From Chersky-840 sp035532735 (GTDB lineage Bacteria > Actinomycetota > Acidimicrobiia > Acidimicrobiales > UBA8190): DNA of 64,000 nt. The DNA lies in assembly GCA_035532735.1 (NCBI GenBank), contig DATKQM010000062.1, positions 52,552 to 116,551 of the forward strand. Direction: 5' to 3'. The first letter of the stretch is position 1. Each line of letters starts with the position of its first letter. Made by a program: the position numbers and the translations under genes. Shown here one piece after another: positions 23,390 through 31,748 of the stretch. The notes beneath the pieces were generated by a model, which was given only the letters and a program-made list of their open reading frames with translations, made no database searches and had not been told where the DNA came from.

Positions 23390-23995
23390 TCATCCAGGGA
23401 CCGGAGGGCTCAATCCGGCCGGGATGTCAGTCGGGACGTCGACGTCCCAGCTGAGCTCGGGGTCGCGCACCACCCGGTAGTCGAGGCCCAAACGCTGCGC
23501 CTCGGCCTCGTGGCGATGGAAGGACCCGGGCCCGTAGTGGAACCGGAAGCCCGCATCCGTCGGGACACACACCACGTTGGTCCCGTCGTCACGGCGGTCG
23601 GGGACGAGGGTGACACCGCCGAACCCCGCCAGCTGGGTGACGTCATGGGCGAAGGGAAGATCGGCGTGCGCCACCAGGACCTCGGTCGCCCCGGCCTCGC
23701 CGAGTCGTTCCACCCCGGCTTCGACCGCCCCGTTGAGCCCGCGCCCGGGCTCGGGGAGGACCATGGCCCCGTGGCTCATGGCCCAGCGCGCCACCTCGGG
23801 GTCGTCGCAGACCACCGCCACGGGCAACGCGCCGGCGGCGGCGAGAACCCCGTCGGCCATGGCGCGGGCCAGGGCGTCGCGCCCCGCCGCGTCGAGCGAG
23901 GGCGCCAGGCGCGCCTTGGCGGCACCGAACGCCTTCACGGGGATGAGCACCACGCAGCCTGACAAGGGGGGCAGGCGCACCGGCGCTGCATTCAC
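23390..23995 (-). CDS. cofC: 2-phospho-L-lactate / phosphoenolpyruvate guanylyltransferase (CofC/FbiD)
   Basis: Guanylyltransferase that makes the GMP-activated three-carbon unit (from phosphoenolpyruvate in actinobacteria) for coenzyme F420. The 201-aa nucleotidyltransferase-fold protein starts with the nucleotide-binding segment VVLIPVKAFGAAKARLAP. It continues with VVCDDPEVA, EPGRGLNGAVEAG, VAHADLPFA (metal-binding Asp), VPDRRDDGTN and a WDVDVPTD C-terminal motif. The GTG at 23995 follows CTGAGG. It implies that the host makes F420, consistent with the LLM-type oxidoreductase at 50 kb. Confidence 0.88.
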   Translation of the reverse strand: MNAAPVRLPPLSGCVVLIPVKAFGAAKARLAPSLDAAGRDALARAMADGVLAAAGALPVAVVCDDPEVARWAMSHGAMVLPEPGRGLNGAVEAGVERLGEAGATEVLVAHADLPFAHDVTQLAGFGGVTLVPDRRDDGTNVVCVPTDAGFRFHYGPGSFHRHEAEAQRLGLDYRVVRDPELSWDVDVPTDIPAGLSPPVPG

Positions 23996-24037
23996 GGCCT
24001 CAGTGTACGGGCACGGGTCGTGACCAGGTCCAGGCCG

Positions 24038-24043
24038 TAGGGT
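24038..24043 (+). promoter_or_regulatory. -10 element of gpsA
   Basis: TAGGGT lies 7 bases before the gpsA ATG, predicting a leaderless gpsA-cyclase transcript. The arrangement TAGGGT-N7-start is repeated exactly before the LLM gene (49977-49990). Confidence 0.5.
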
Positions 24044-24050
24044 TAGTCCC

Positions 24051-25058
24051 ATGCTCGACAAGGTGGCGGTCATCGGCGCGGGCTCATGGGGCACGACGGT
24101 CGCCGCGGTGGCGGCGACATCGGCGCCGACGGTCTTGTGGGCGCGCCGCCCCGCGCTGGCCCGGAGCATCGACACCCTCCACGAGAACCCCGACTATCTG
24201 CCCGGCGTCGTCCTGCCCGAAACGCTGCGGGCCACGGCGTCGCTCGACGAGGCCGTCACCGGCGCCGCCCTTGTGATCATGGCGGTGCCCTCGCACGGCT
24301 TTCGCGCCGTCTTGACCGAATTGTCGGGATCGATCCCTGACGACGCCCCCGTGCTGTCGTTGGCGAAGGGGCTCGAGCAGGGCAGCCGTCTCCGCATGAC
24401 CGAGGTCATCGCCCAGGTGGTGCCGGGCCATGTCGCCGGCGTGCTCACCGGGCCGAACCTGGCCCGCGAGATCGCGGCGGGACAACCGGCGGCCACCGTG
24501 GTGGCCATGACCGACGAAGCGATGGCCCGCCAGGTCCAAGAGGTCCTCCGCACACCCTCGTTCCGCGTCTACACGAACCCTGATGTGGTGGGATGCGAGA
24601 TGGCGGGGGCCACCAAGAACGTCCTCGCCATCGCGGCCGGCATCCTCCAGGGACTCGGGCTCGGGGACTCCTCGTTGGCCGCCCTCATCACCCGGGGCCT
24701 GGCCGAGCTGGGACGGCTCGGCGTGGCGATGGGGGGCGAGCGCATCACCATCGCCGGGCTGGCGGGCGTGGGCGATCTCGTGGCCACCTGCACCAGCTCC
24801 CTGAGCCGGAACCGGATGGTGGGGGAGCAGCTCGGCCGGGGCCGGACCCTCGAGGAGATCATGGCGGAGATGCGCATGGTGGCCGAGGGCGTGAAGACGG
24901 CTCGTCCCCTGCTCGAGCTGGCCCGGGCCCGAGGGGTGGAGATGCCCATCGGCGAGCAGGTCGCTGCGGTGCTCGAGGGGGAGACCTCTCCGTCGAAGGC
25001 CATCCTCACCTTGATGTCGCGCTCGGCCAAGCCGGAGTTCGACGGCCTCCAGGGATGA
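24051..25058 (+). CDS. gpsA: Glycerol-3-phosphate dehydrogenase [NAD(P)+]
   Basis: Reduces dihydroxyacetone phosphate to sn-glycerol-3-phosphate for phospholipid synthesis. The 335-aa protein has the Rossmann loop VIGAGSWGTTVAAV (residues 7-20), VPSHGFR, SLAKGLE, the GPNLAREIA motif, the catalytic Lys in GATKNVLAIAAG and the TCTSSLSRNRMVGEQLG substrate motif. The C-terminus is VEMPIGEQVAAVL. Its TGA overlaps the start of the adenylate cyclase gene by 4 bases, so the two are coupled. Confidence 0.96.
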   Translation: MLDKVAVIGAGSWGTTVAAVAATSAPTVLWARRPALARSIDTLHENPDYLPGVVLPETLRATASLDEAVTGAALVIMAVPSHGFRAVLTELSGSIPDDAPVLSLAKGLEQGSRLRMTEVIAQVVPGHVAGVLTGPNLAREIAAGQPAATVVAMTDEAMARQVQEVLRTPSFRVYTNPDVVGCEMAGATKNVLAIAAGILQGLGLGDSSLAALITRGLAELGRLGVAMGGERITIAGLAGVGDLVATCTSSLSRNRMVGEQLGRGRTLEEIMAEMRMVAEGVKTARPLLELARARGVEMPIGEQVAAVLEGETSPSKAILTLMSRSAKPEFDGLQG

Positions 25059-26317
25059 CATCGGAGACCGCGTCGACGGCGCAGGCCGAGGCACTCGTCC
25101 GGGTGCGTGGCTTCCTGCGCGCCCATGGCACGCCCGAGGACGAGATCGCCGAGGCGGAGTCGCGCCACGTCCTCGACCTCCTCGTGGCGGACCGTCTCCT
25201 CGTCCCCGCCGAACGCCGCTACACCCAGGTCGAGGTGGCGGAGATGACGGGGATGGACCTCGACCTCGCCCGGCGCTTCTGGCGGGCGCTGGGATTCCCC
25301 GACGTGGAGCTCGAGGAGCGGATGTTCACCGACCTCGACATCGAGGCCCTCGTGATCCTCCGCTCGATGATGGACCTCGGGGTGGCGGACATAGAGACCA
25401 GCTTGCAATTCGCCCGCGTCATCGGGTCCTCGATGGCCCGCATCGCCGAAGCCGAGGTCTCCCCCCAGGCGCGCGGGCTCGCCATCGCCGGTGGCACGGG
25501 CTCGACCGACACGGTGGAGGCGGCCGACCGCTTCGCGGCGCTGGCCGACCATTCACTTCCCGCCATGGCCCGGCTGCTCGAGTTCGTCTGGCGCCGTCAT
25601 GTCCAGGCCGCGGTCCGCCGGGCCATGTTGTTGCGCAGCCGGAGCGACAGCGGCGCCCTGCCGGTCCTGGCCGTGGGCTTCGCCGACATGGTGGGGTTCA
25701 CCACCTTGAGCCAGCAGCTCTCCGAAGAGGAGCTCGCCGCGGTGGTGGCCCGGTTCGAGGAAGTCGCCCACGACACCGTGACCGCGGGAGGCGGGCGCGT
25801 CGTGAAGATGATCGGCGACGAGGCCATGTTCGTGACCGAGTCGGCCCTCGACGCGGCCCGGATCGGCTTGGCCCTGGCCGAGGCCTACGCCGGTGACGAG
25901 CTCCTCTCCGATGTCCGGGTGGCCCTGGCGGTCGGGCCCGTGCTCGTCCAGGACGGCGACTTCTACGGGCCTGTGGTCAACCTGGCCAGCCGGGTGGTGA
26001 ACATGGCCGCACCGGGGTCGGTGATCGTGACCGACGAGTTCCACTCTGCGGTCGGTGCTCCGCCGGGGGAGTTCGAATTCCTGGCGATCCGCCCACGCCG
26101 GGTGAAAGACGTGGGCCGCATCGCGCTCTATGCCCTGCACCGTCCCGGGGCGGACCCCGTGGCACTCGACCGTCGTCTGGGTGGTCGCTTCGAGCGGATC
26201 GCGGAGGTCTTCCACGATCTCGACGAGTTGCGCGAGAAGGGCGAGCGCCTGATCGCGGGGGCGAGGTCAGCCGGGGGAGCGGAAGGTGGCGATCCCGAAT
26301 CCTCGGAGCTCGAATGA
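25055..26317 (+). CDS. Class III adenylate/guanylate cyclase with N-terminal regulatory domain
   Basis: Makes a cyclic nucleotide, most likely cAMP. About 420 aa. The N-terminal 190 residues form a helical domain (YTQVEVAEMTGMDLDLARRFWRALGFP...) resembling the pH-sensing autoinhibitory domain of mycobacterial Rv1264. The catalytic domain shows FADMVGFTTLS (metal Asp), VVKMIGDEAMFV (substrate Lys plus second metal Asp), and DFYGPVVNLASRV (adenine-recognising Asp, transition-state Asn and Arg), so all expected residues are present. No membrane helix is seen. The ATGA overlap with gpsA implies co-expression. The last 51 bases overlap the convergent mannosidase gene. Confidence 0.92.
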   Translation: MTSETASTAQAEALVRVRGFLRAHGTPEDEIAEAESRHVLDLLVADRLLVPAERRYTQVEVAEMTGMDLDLARRFWRALGFPDVELEERMFTDLDIEALVILRSMMDLGVADIETSLQFARVIGSSMARIAEAEVSPQARGLAIAGGTGSTDTVEAADRFAALADHSLPAMARLLEFVWRRHVQAAVRRAMLLRSRSDSGALPVLAVGFADMVGFTTLSQQLSEEELAAVVARFEEVAHDTVTAGGGRVVKMIGDEAMFVTESALDAARIGLALAEAYAGDELLSDVRVALAVGPVLVQDGDFYGPVVNLASRVVNMAAPGSVIVTDEFHSAVGAPPGEFEFLAIRPRRVKDVGRIALYALHRPGADPVALDRRLGGRFERIAEVFHDLDELREKGERLIAGARSAGGAEGGDPESSELE

Positions 26318-28969
26318 GCCGTCGACGGGCTCGAGGGTCCGTCCCCGCAGGTCGACGAGCCAGCCCGAGCGCGCCCCGAGTGTGACCGTGGTGGGCCGCT
26401 CGGTCGGGTTGAACACCCGGACCTCGAGCATCCCCGCCACACGGCGCACGGCGGAGACCTCGGCCCCCTCCACCTCGAGGGCGCGGCCCGACTCCGGCCG
26501 CCATCCCCCGCCTGGCGCGTAGACGACGTCGAGAGGCACGAAGGCATCGTCGACCATTGCGTAGGGGTCGTCACACGCCACACACAACGCATAGCGCGCC
26601 TCGATGGTCCGCCCCCTCAGCTGCAAGCCCTCGACGGGCGTGAGGGGCCCCGCCGGGAGGGGCCGGTAGGCCATGCCGAGCCGAGACAGCATCCCCGTCG
26701 AGCGCAGCAGCGTGAGCGCCATCGTCTTGGCCCGGCGTGCCGACTGCGCACCCTCGATGTCCACCAACTCGTACTCGAGGAGCCCGTCGTGCGCCACGGT
26801 GAGCCCACCGGCGGACACGAACCGACGCGACGGGAAGGTGGGGAGCCCGAACTCGTCCACCCGGCCCTCGGCGTCGAGACCCCGGTGCACCACGGCGAAG
26901 GCGCACTCGGCGTCAGACCCCTCGGCCGGCGCGGGCAGGGGCAGATGCACGCGCAGGCGGTGATCCGAGGCGGGGTTCACGAACCGCGTGACCACCCGCA
27001 CCACCCGCTCGTCGGCGCGCACCTCGATGTCGGTGCTCACCTCGACACCGACCTCACCGGTCCGGGCCCGGGTCACCCCGTCGACGTGGTCGGGCCAGGT
27101 GTAGCGCGCCGTCACGGTGACGATGGCCCGCACCGGGCCCCGGTCGCCCACCGTCACCGTCACCTCGTCGGGGCTGTCGACGACGACGTCCCCGGCGGGG
27201 GGGGAGTAGTTGTAGGAGTCGCCGTGGTCCCCACCGTCGACGAGCTTGCCGAAGCCGGCCACGCCGTCGATGGAGAAGGTCCCCACCCCGGGGTCGACCG
27301 CCACGGCGACGACGCCGTTGGCCATGACCACCGGCCCGTGGCCGGCCTCGGGCTCCTCGACGGTGACGGGATGGCTCGGCACTGTCGCCACGAGCGCCCG
27401 ATGGCCGAAGCCGGGGACGTCGTGGACCCGGGCCAGCACCCGCCGCACGGGGGCCTGGTCGATCCTGATCCGCACCATCGAGTCGGGCCGCGCCCCCAGT
27501 CGGGTGTAGAGGTCTTGCTTGATCGAGGCGATGGGGACGTCGAAGCGCTCCTCGCTCCCGAAGGCGATGGTGATGTCGATCCCCGACTCGTCCTCGTCGA
27601 CGTGGACGTCCTGGATCCACGTGTGGGCGTCGATCTGACTCCCGTTGGGGAGCATCCCCAGGATCGTCTTGACCGTGTTGGCGTCGAGGGTGAGCGGGCC
27701 CAGACCCCGGGGGATGCCGAAGGCGCCGGGCTCGTCGGGAAGGGCCTGGCCCCCGGCGGGGACCTCCTCGCCGGCGATGACGACCTCCACCATGCCGCTG
27801 CGGGCACGGGCCGTCGCGTTCACGACGGTCGGCCCCGCCTCGGCCAGCGAGCGCGTGAAGGCACCGAGCGCCTGCCCGGCCAACCCCTCGGCGATCCGGA
27901 AGGCCTCGGCGTACCGCACCAGCACGGCGTCGACGACCTCGTCGACCGAGCACGCGCAGCTGGAGTCGTGCGCCGAGTTCCGCACCATCTCGCGCCAGGC
28001 CAGATCGAGCAACCGCTCGGGGAACTCCGTGGGCGCCATATAGAGCGCACACAGCGGCTCGGCCATTCGCTCCAGGGCCCGCTCGGCGCGCGCCGCGGCG
28101 ACTTTCACGTCGACCCGGTTCGACGCCACCCCCATCAACACGTTCGCCCGCGCCCCCGAGCGCAATTCGCCCTTCCACCTCTCGAGGCCGTCGGTGGGAG
28201 CGGTCCTGAGATAGTCCGGCAGGGTCGTCACCTCGAGGACGTAATCGTCTTGGAGCTCGTTGGCTTCGGCCACGACCCGCCCGAGCCAGGGTTGGGGCTC
28301 TTGGTGGTCGGTCCCGTTCATGAAGAGCATGCCGCCGATCAGGAAGTCGCCGATCTCCTTCTCGTGGTCCGCCACCCTCCGCACGAGTGCCTTGGCGTCG
28401 TCGGGGATCGAGGCGCCGTTGCCGTAGCCGGTGGGCAGGTACTCGGCGCGCACCGACGACCCGTCGGGCGCCTCCCAAACGAACCCGGTCCGGGTGATGA
28501 CCGAGGGCACCCCCCGCCACACCACGGCGTGACTGAACCCGGCAGCCTTCAGGATCTGGGGCATCTGGGCGATGTGGCCGAACATGTCGGGCAGGTACCC
28601 GACCTCCATGGCCCCGCCGAATGCCGCACCCCGCAACAGCCCGCTCTGGAGGTCCCGGACGATCGTCTCTCCCGAGACGAGGAACTCGTCCATGAGGATG
28701 TACCACGGGCCCATCGACAACCGACCCGCCGCGGCCAGGGCCCGGATCCGCGCCTCGCTCTCGGGCCGGACCTCGAGGTAGTCGTCGACCACGGCCATCT
28801 GCCCGTCGAGGAGGAACTTGGCGTACGAGGGGTCGCCCTCCAAGAGGGGGATGAGCCGGTCGAGCATCTTCACCAGCCGCAACCGGAAGCTCTGGTAGGG
28901 CTCGTACCACTCCCGGTCCCAATGGGTATGGGGGACGATGGCGATCTGTCTCGGTTTGTCTGGGGCCAC
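26267..28969 (-). CDS. GH38-family alpha-mannosidase
   Basis: Glycoside hydrolase of 900 aa without a signal peptide, predicted cytosolic. The GH38 metal site HTHWDREWY is at residues 14-22. DGQMAVVDDYLEVRPE follows, then the nucleophile motif GYLPDMFGH (Asp) and NSAHDSSCACSVDEV with another zinc ligand. A middle three-helix domain and large beta-sandwich domains complete it (DGVAGFGKLVDGGDHGDSYNY is typical). The GTG at 28969 precedes the conserved IAIVPHTHWD strand by a few residues. Substrate is unknown: relatives act on alpha-mannosides or mannosylglycerate. It stands as a single gene with no sugar transporter beside it. Confidence 0.93.
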   Translation of the reverse strand: MAPDKPRQIAIVPHTHWDREWYEPYQSFRLRLVKMLDRLIPLLEGDPSYAKFLLDGQMAVVDDYLEVRPESEARIRALAAAGRLSMGPWYILMDEFLVSGETIVRDLQSGLLRGAAFGGAMEVGYLPDMFGHIAQMPQILKAAGFSHAVVWRGVPSVITRTGFVWEAPDGSSVRAEYLPTGYGNGASIPDDAKALVRRVADHEKEIGDFLIGGMLFMNGTDHQEPQPWLGRVVAEANELQDDYVLEVTTLPDYLRTAPTDGLERWKGELRSGARANVLMGVASNRVDVKVAAARAERALERMAEPLCALYMAPTEFPERLLDLAWREMVRNSAHDSSCACSVDEVVDAVLVRYAEAFRIAEGLAGQALGAFTRSLAEAGPTVVNATARARSGMVEVVIAGEEVPAGGQALPDEPGAFGIPRGLGPLTLDANTVKTILGMLPNGSQIDAHTWIQDVHVDEDESGIDITIAFGSEERFDVPIASIKQDLYTRLGARPDSMVRIRIDQAPVRRVLARVHDVPGFGHRALVATVPSHPVTVEEPEAGHGPVVMANGVVAVAVDPGVGTFSIDGVAGFGKLVDGGDHGDSYNYSPPAGDVVVDSPDEVTVTVGDRGPVRAIVTVTARYTWPDHVDGVTRARTGEVGVEVSTDIEVRADERVVRVVTRFVNPASDHRLRVHLPLPAPAEGSDAECAFAVVHRGLDAEGRVDEFGLPTFPSRRFVSAGGLTVAHDGLLEYELVDIEGAQSARRAKTMALTLLRSTGMLSRLGMAYRPLPAGPLTPVEGLQLRGRTIEARYALCVACDDPYAMVDDAFVPLDVVYAPGGGWRPESGRALEVEGAEVSAVRRVAGMLEVRVFNPTERPTTVTLGARSGWLVDLRGRTLEPVDGSFELRGFGIATFRSPG

Positions 28970-29037
28970 GAACCGAGATTACCGACCGGGCCCCGCATCG
29001 GAATTGGAATCGTGGCCGGCCACTACCGTGTGCCGCC

Positions 29038-30567
29038 GTGCACCCCCGACCCTGGCGCGACCACCTGCCCCTCGGTTCCACCTTCGATCCTCGGAACCTG
29101 ACGGCCCGCGCCAGCCTGCCCCGGGCCTGGGCGGAGACCTGGGCCCGCCATTCGGGGGCCCCGCTCCTCCTGGACGCGGGTGCGTCGGGCGCGGAGCAGT
29201 GGTGTAGCGCCGGGGAGCTCGAGGAGAGGACACGGACCCTCGCCCACGGTATGGGACGGCTGGGCCTCGAGCCCGGCGACCGGGTCCTGTGGAGCACGGC
29301 GTCGTCGCTTCGCGCCGTGGCCGCAAACATCGCCGCGCTGCGGGCCGGGCTCGTGGTGGTGCCGGTCAACGCGGCCTACACCGAACGCGAGCTCACCCAT
29401 GTCGTGGGCGACGTCCGGCCCGCGCTCGCCATCGTCGACGACCCGGACCGAGCCGCGCTGCTCTCGCGCGCCGACGGCGATCTCGTGGTGGTCACCCCCG
29501 AGTTCGAGGTGATCGGCGGGGACGCCGGGGTCACGCCCGACGCCGGGCTCGGATCTCTCGTCCTCGACGCCGCGCAGCCCGACGACGTGGCGCTGATCGC
29601 CTACACCTCGGGAACCACAGGCGCGCCCAAGGGGGCGGTGCTCACCCACGGAAACCTCCTCGCCAACAGCGAGTCGATCGCGCTGACGTGGCGCTGGGAG
29701 GCCGATGACCGCCTCGTCCACGCCCTTCCCATCTTCCACGGGCACGGGCTGTGCGTGGCGCTGTACACGTCGCTGCTGGTGGGCTCCTCGGTCGTCCTTC
29801 TGCCGCGCTTCGATGTCGACGCCGTGCTCGACGCCGCCAACGAGCACCGGGCCACGATGTTCTTCGGTGTCCCCACCATGTACCACCGGCTGGCCGCCTC
29901 GGGCCGGGTGGAGGAGCTCGGTCGTCTGCGCCTGGCCGTGTCGGGCTCGGCACCGCTCAGCGCCGAGTTGCACCGTGTCATCGGCGAATCGGCGGGGACC
30001 GCGGTGCTCGAGCGCTACGGGATGACCGAGACACTCATGACGCTGTCGAACCCCTACGAGGGCGAGCGGCGGCCCGGAACGGTGGGGTTCGGATTCCCCG
30101 GTGTCGAGGCCCGGGTCGAGGACGACGGCTCGTTGTTCGTGCGCGGGCCCACCGTGTTCTCCGGCTACTTCGAACGCCCCGCGGCGACGGCGGAGAGCTT
30201 CGTCGACACCTGGTTCCGCACCGGAGATCTCGGTGTCGTCGAAGACGGATACGTCCGGCTGTTGGGTCGGTCCACCGAGCTCATCATCTCCGGTGGCTAC
30301 AACGTCTACCCCGCCGAAGTCGAAGACGTCTTGCTCGGCCATCAGTCGGTCCTCGAGGTGGCCGTCACCGGGGCACCGTCAGAGGAGTGGGGCGAGGTCG
30401 TCTGCGCCTGGGTGGTCCCCGACGGCGCGTCGCCTCCCGACGCCGACGCCCTCATCGCCTACGCGGCGCAGCGTCTCGCCCCCTACAAGCGGCCCCGCCG
30501 CGTCCGGTTCGTCGACTCCCTGCCGCGCAACTCCCTGGGGAAGGTCCGTCGTTCCGAGTTGCGCTGA
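29038..30567 (+). CDS. Acyl-CoA synthetase, malonyl-CoA synthetase (MatB)-like
   Basis: ANL-superfamily enzyme that activates a carboxylic acid through an acyl-adenylate and transfers it to CoA. The 509-aa protein has motif A3 YTSGTTGAPKGAVLTHGN (about residue 188), the acid-binding LPIFHGHG segment, A5 ERYGMTET, A7 WFRTGDLG, A8 GRSTELIISGGYNVYPAEVE and the C-terminal catalytic Lys in NSLGKVRRSEL. The HGHG and RYGMTET patterns favour a MatB-like malonyl/methylmalonyl specificity (inference). TACCGT lies 8 bases before GTG 29038. It is divergent from the mannosidase. Confidence 0.88.
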   Translation: MHPRPWRDHLPLGSTFDPRNLTARASLPRAWAETWARHSGAPLLLDAGASGAEQWCSAGELEERTRTLAHGMGRLGLEPGDRVLWSTASSLRAVAANIAALRAGLVVVPVNAAYTERELTHVVGDVRPALAIVDDPDRAALLSRADGDLVVVTPEFEVIGGDAGVTPDAGLGSLVLDAAQPDDVALIAYTSGTTGAPKGAVLTHGNLLANSESIALTWRWEADDRLVHALPIFHGHGLCVALYTSLLVGSSVVLLPRFDVDAVLDAANEHRATMFFGVPTMYHRLAASGRVEELGRLRLAVSGSAPLSAELHRVIGESAGTAVLERYGMTETLMTLSNPYEGERRPGTVGFGFPGVEARVEDDGSLFVRGPTVFSGYFERPAATAESFVDTWFRTGDLGVVEDGYVRLLGRSTELIISGGYNVYPAEVEDVLLGHQSVLEVAVTGAPSEEWGEVVCAWVVPDGASPPDADALIAYAAQRLAPYKRPRRVRFVDSLPRNSLGKVRRSELR

Positions 30568-30582
30568 GTCGCGGCCCTGTCC

Positions 30583-30930
30583 TCAGGTGGAGGAGGTGGC
30601 GGTCCTCGTGGTCTCGGCGTCGATCCAGGCCAGGTAGTCGGCGTCGCCGCTCTCGATGGGAACGGCGACGATCTCCGGCGTGGTGAAGCCCATGTACCCC
30701 TGGGTGTCGCGCAGGACCGTCTTGAGGGGCTCGAGGGCCAGAGCGGATGTCTTGAAGGTGCATACCCACTCGTCGGTGGTCTCGAGCTGTAATTCCCACC
30801 AGTAGGTCGATGTGATCGGCCCCGACACCTGCGCGCACGCGGCCAGTCGTCGCTCGACGGCGAGATGGGCCAGGTGGGTGGCCTGCTCCTTGGCGGTCGT
30901 CGTGGTCGTGACTTGGTAGTGGTTCGCCAT
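30583..30930 (-). CDS. cutA: Divalent-cation tolerance protein CutA
   Basis: A 115-aa CutA1 trimer protein, cytosolic. It shows the TTTTTAKEQATHLAHLAVERRLAACAQ opening (ferredoxin-like fold), the TYWW and WVCTFKTS strands, and the closing PEIVAVPIESGDADYLAWI. Historically linked to copper tolerance, its real role is unclear. TACAAT sits 8 bases before the ATG at 30930. It converges on the acyl-CoA synthetase gene. Confidence 0.9.
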   Translation of the reverse strand: MANHYQVTTTTTAKEQATHLAHLAVERRLAACAQVSGPITSTYWWELQLETTDEWVCTFKTSALALEPLKTVLRDTQGYMGFTTPEIVAVPIESGDADYLAWIDAETTRTATSST

Positions 30931-31044
30931 GCCCCCAGATTGTATTTACAGCCGATCCGCACCCGGGGGAGGGTGGTCCCGGGCCCGGCGGTCCGGGTAT
31001 CGCGCCCCGGCGCGGGTCGACAAGCCGTGGGGTAGCGTGCCCGC

Positions 31045-31335
31045 ATGCCGACGTTCCTCATGCTTTCGACCCTCGGGCCCGAGGGGATGGCGACGCTGCG
31101 TCAGAACCCCAAGCGGTTGAAAGAGGTCAACACCGAGGTCGAGGCCATGGGCGCGCACGTGGTGGCTCAGTGGGCGCTGCTCGGTCAGTACGACTTCGCC
31201 ACGGTGCTCGAGGCGCCCGACGAGAAGGTCGTGACGCGCGTGGCGGTGGCACTGGGCGCACGGGGCACCTTGAAGACCAAGACCTTGATCGCGGTGCCCA
31301 TCGATGAGTTCATCGAGACGCTCGGCACGCCCTGA
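31045..31335 (+). CDS. GYD-domain protein
   Basis: A 96-aa protein of the small ferredoxin-like GYD family, named after a Gly-Tyr-Asp motif that here reads GQYDFATVLEAPDE. The family opening FLMLSTLGPEGMATL and an AxGARGTLKTKTLIAVP strand are present. No activity is known. TAGCGT lies 6 bases before ATG 31045, predicting a leaderless mRNA. Confidence 0.85.
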   Translation: MPTFLMLSTLGPEGMATLRQNPKRLKEVNTEVEAMGAHVVAQWALLGQYDFATVLEAPDEKVVTRVAVALGARGTLKTKTLIAVPIDEFIETLGTP

Positions 31336-31378
31336 GCCCATGGGTCGCGGCGACCTCAGATGTTGGCGCAGTCCTTGC

Positions 31379-31618
31379 TCAGTACCACCACATGCCCTGC
31401 TTGCGACGCTCTGACCGGACGTCCTCGCTCGGGAAGACGTCGGGCAGGACGCTGTTGTCGGAGAGCCGCCGCACGCGGTACCCACCTTGGACGCGCTCGG
31501 CCACTTCGAATCCGTGGCTCCACGAGCCGACGAAGCGGTTTCGAACGTCGACGGCAGTGCCCTCGGCAAGGTACGTGTCGGGCATGTCGGTGGTGACGTC
31601 CATCAGGCCGTTGGTCAT
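31379..31618 (-). CDS. Small conserved hypothetical protein
   Basis: A 79-aa soluble protein whose core DVRNRFVGSWSHGFEVAE and GGYRVRRLSDNSVLPDVF blocks look like a conserved actinobacterial short beta-rich domain (SH3/Tudor-like length). No function is assigned. The ATG at 31618 is preceded by AGGAGGTCACCCGT, an ideal ribosome-binding site. It is flanked by the GYD gene (convergent) and rnhB (divergent). Confidence 0.72.
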   Translation of the reverse strand: MTNGLMDVTTDMPDTYLAEGTAVDVRNRFVGSWSHGFEVAERVQGGYRVRRLSDNSVLPDVFPSEDVRSERRKQGMWWY

Positions 31619-31728
31619 ACGGGTGACCTCCTGTCATGCCCCGAACACCTCCCATGATGGGCGCTTGGACCTCCCGCTACAAGGGCCACTTGGACAACAC
31701 CGAGCCAACGCGGCCGGCCCCCGCCCTG

Positions 31729-31748
31729 CCTAGGTGATGACACCTAGG
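31729..31748. promoter_or_regulatory. 20-bp perfect inverted repeat over the rnhB start
   Basis: CCTAGGTGATGACACCTAGG has 8-bp arms and the 4-base centre ATGA. The GTG (31734) and ATG (31737) start candidates of rnhB lie inside it. It could be an operator or an mRNA hairpin that hides the start codon. Confidence 0.5.

Noticed and set aside
26789..29101. Long plus-strand frame opposite the GH38 gene
   Set aside because: Antisense shadow; its His/Gly/Asp-rich sequence shows no domain, whereas the minus strand has full GH38 motifs.
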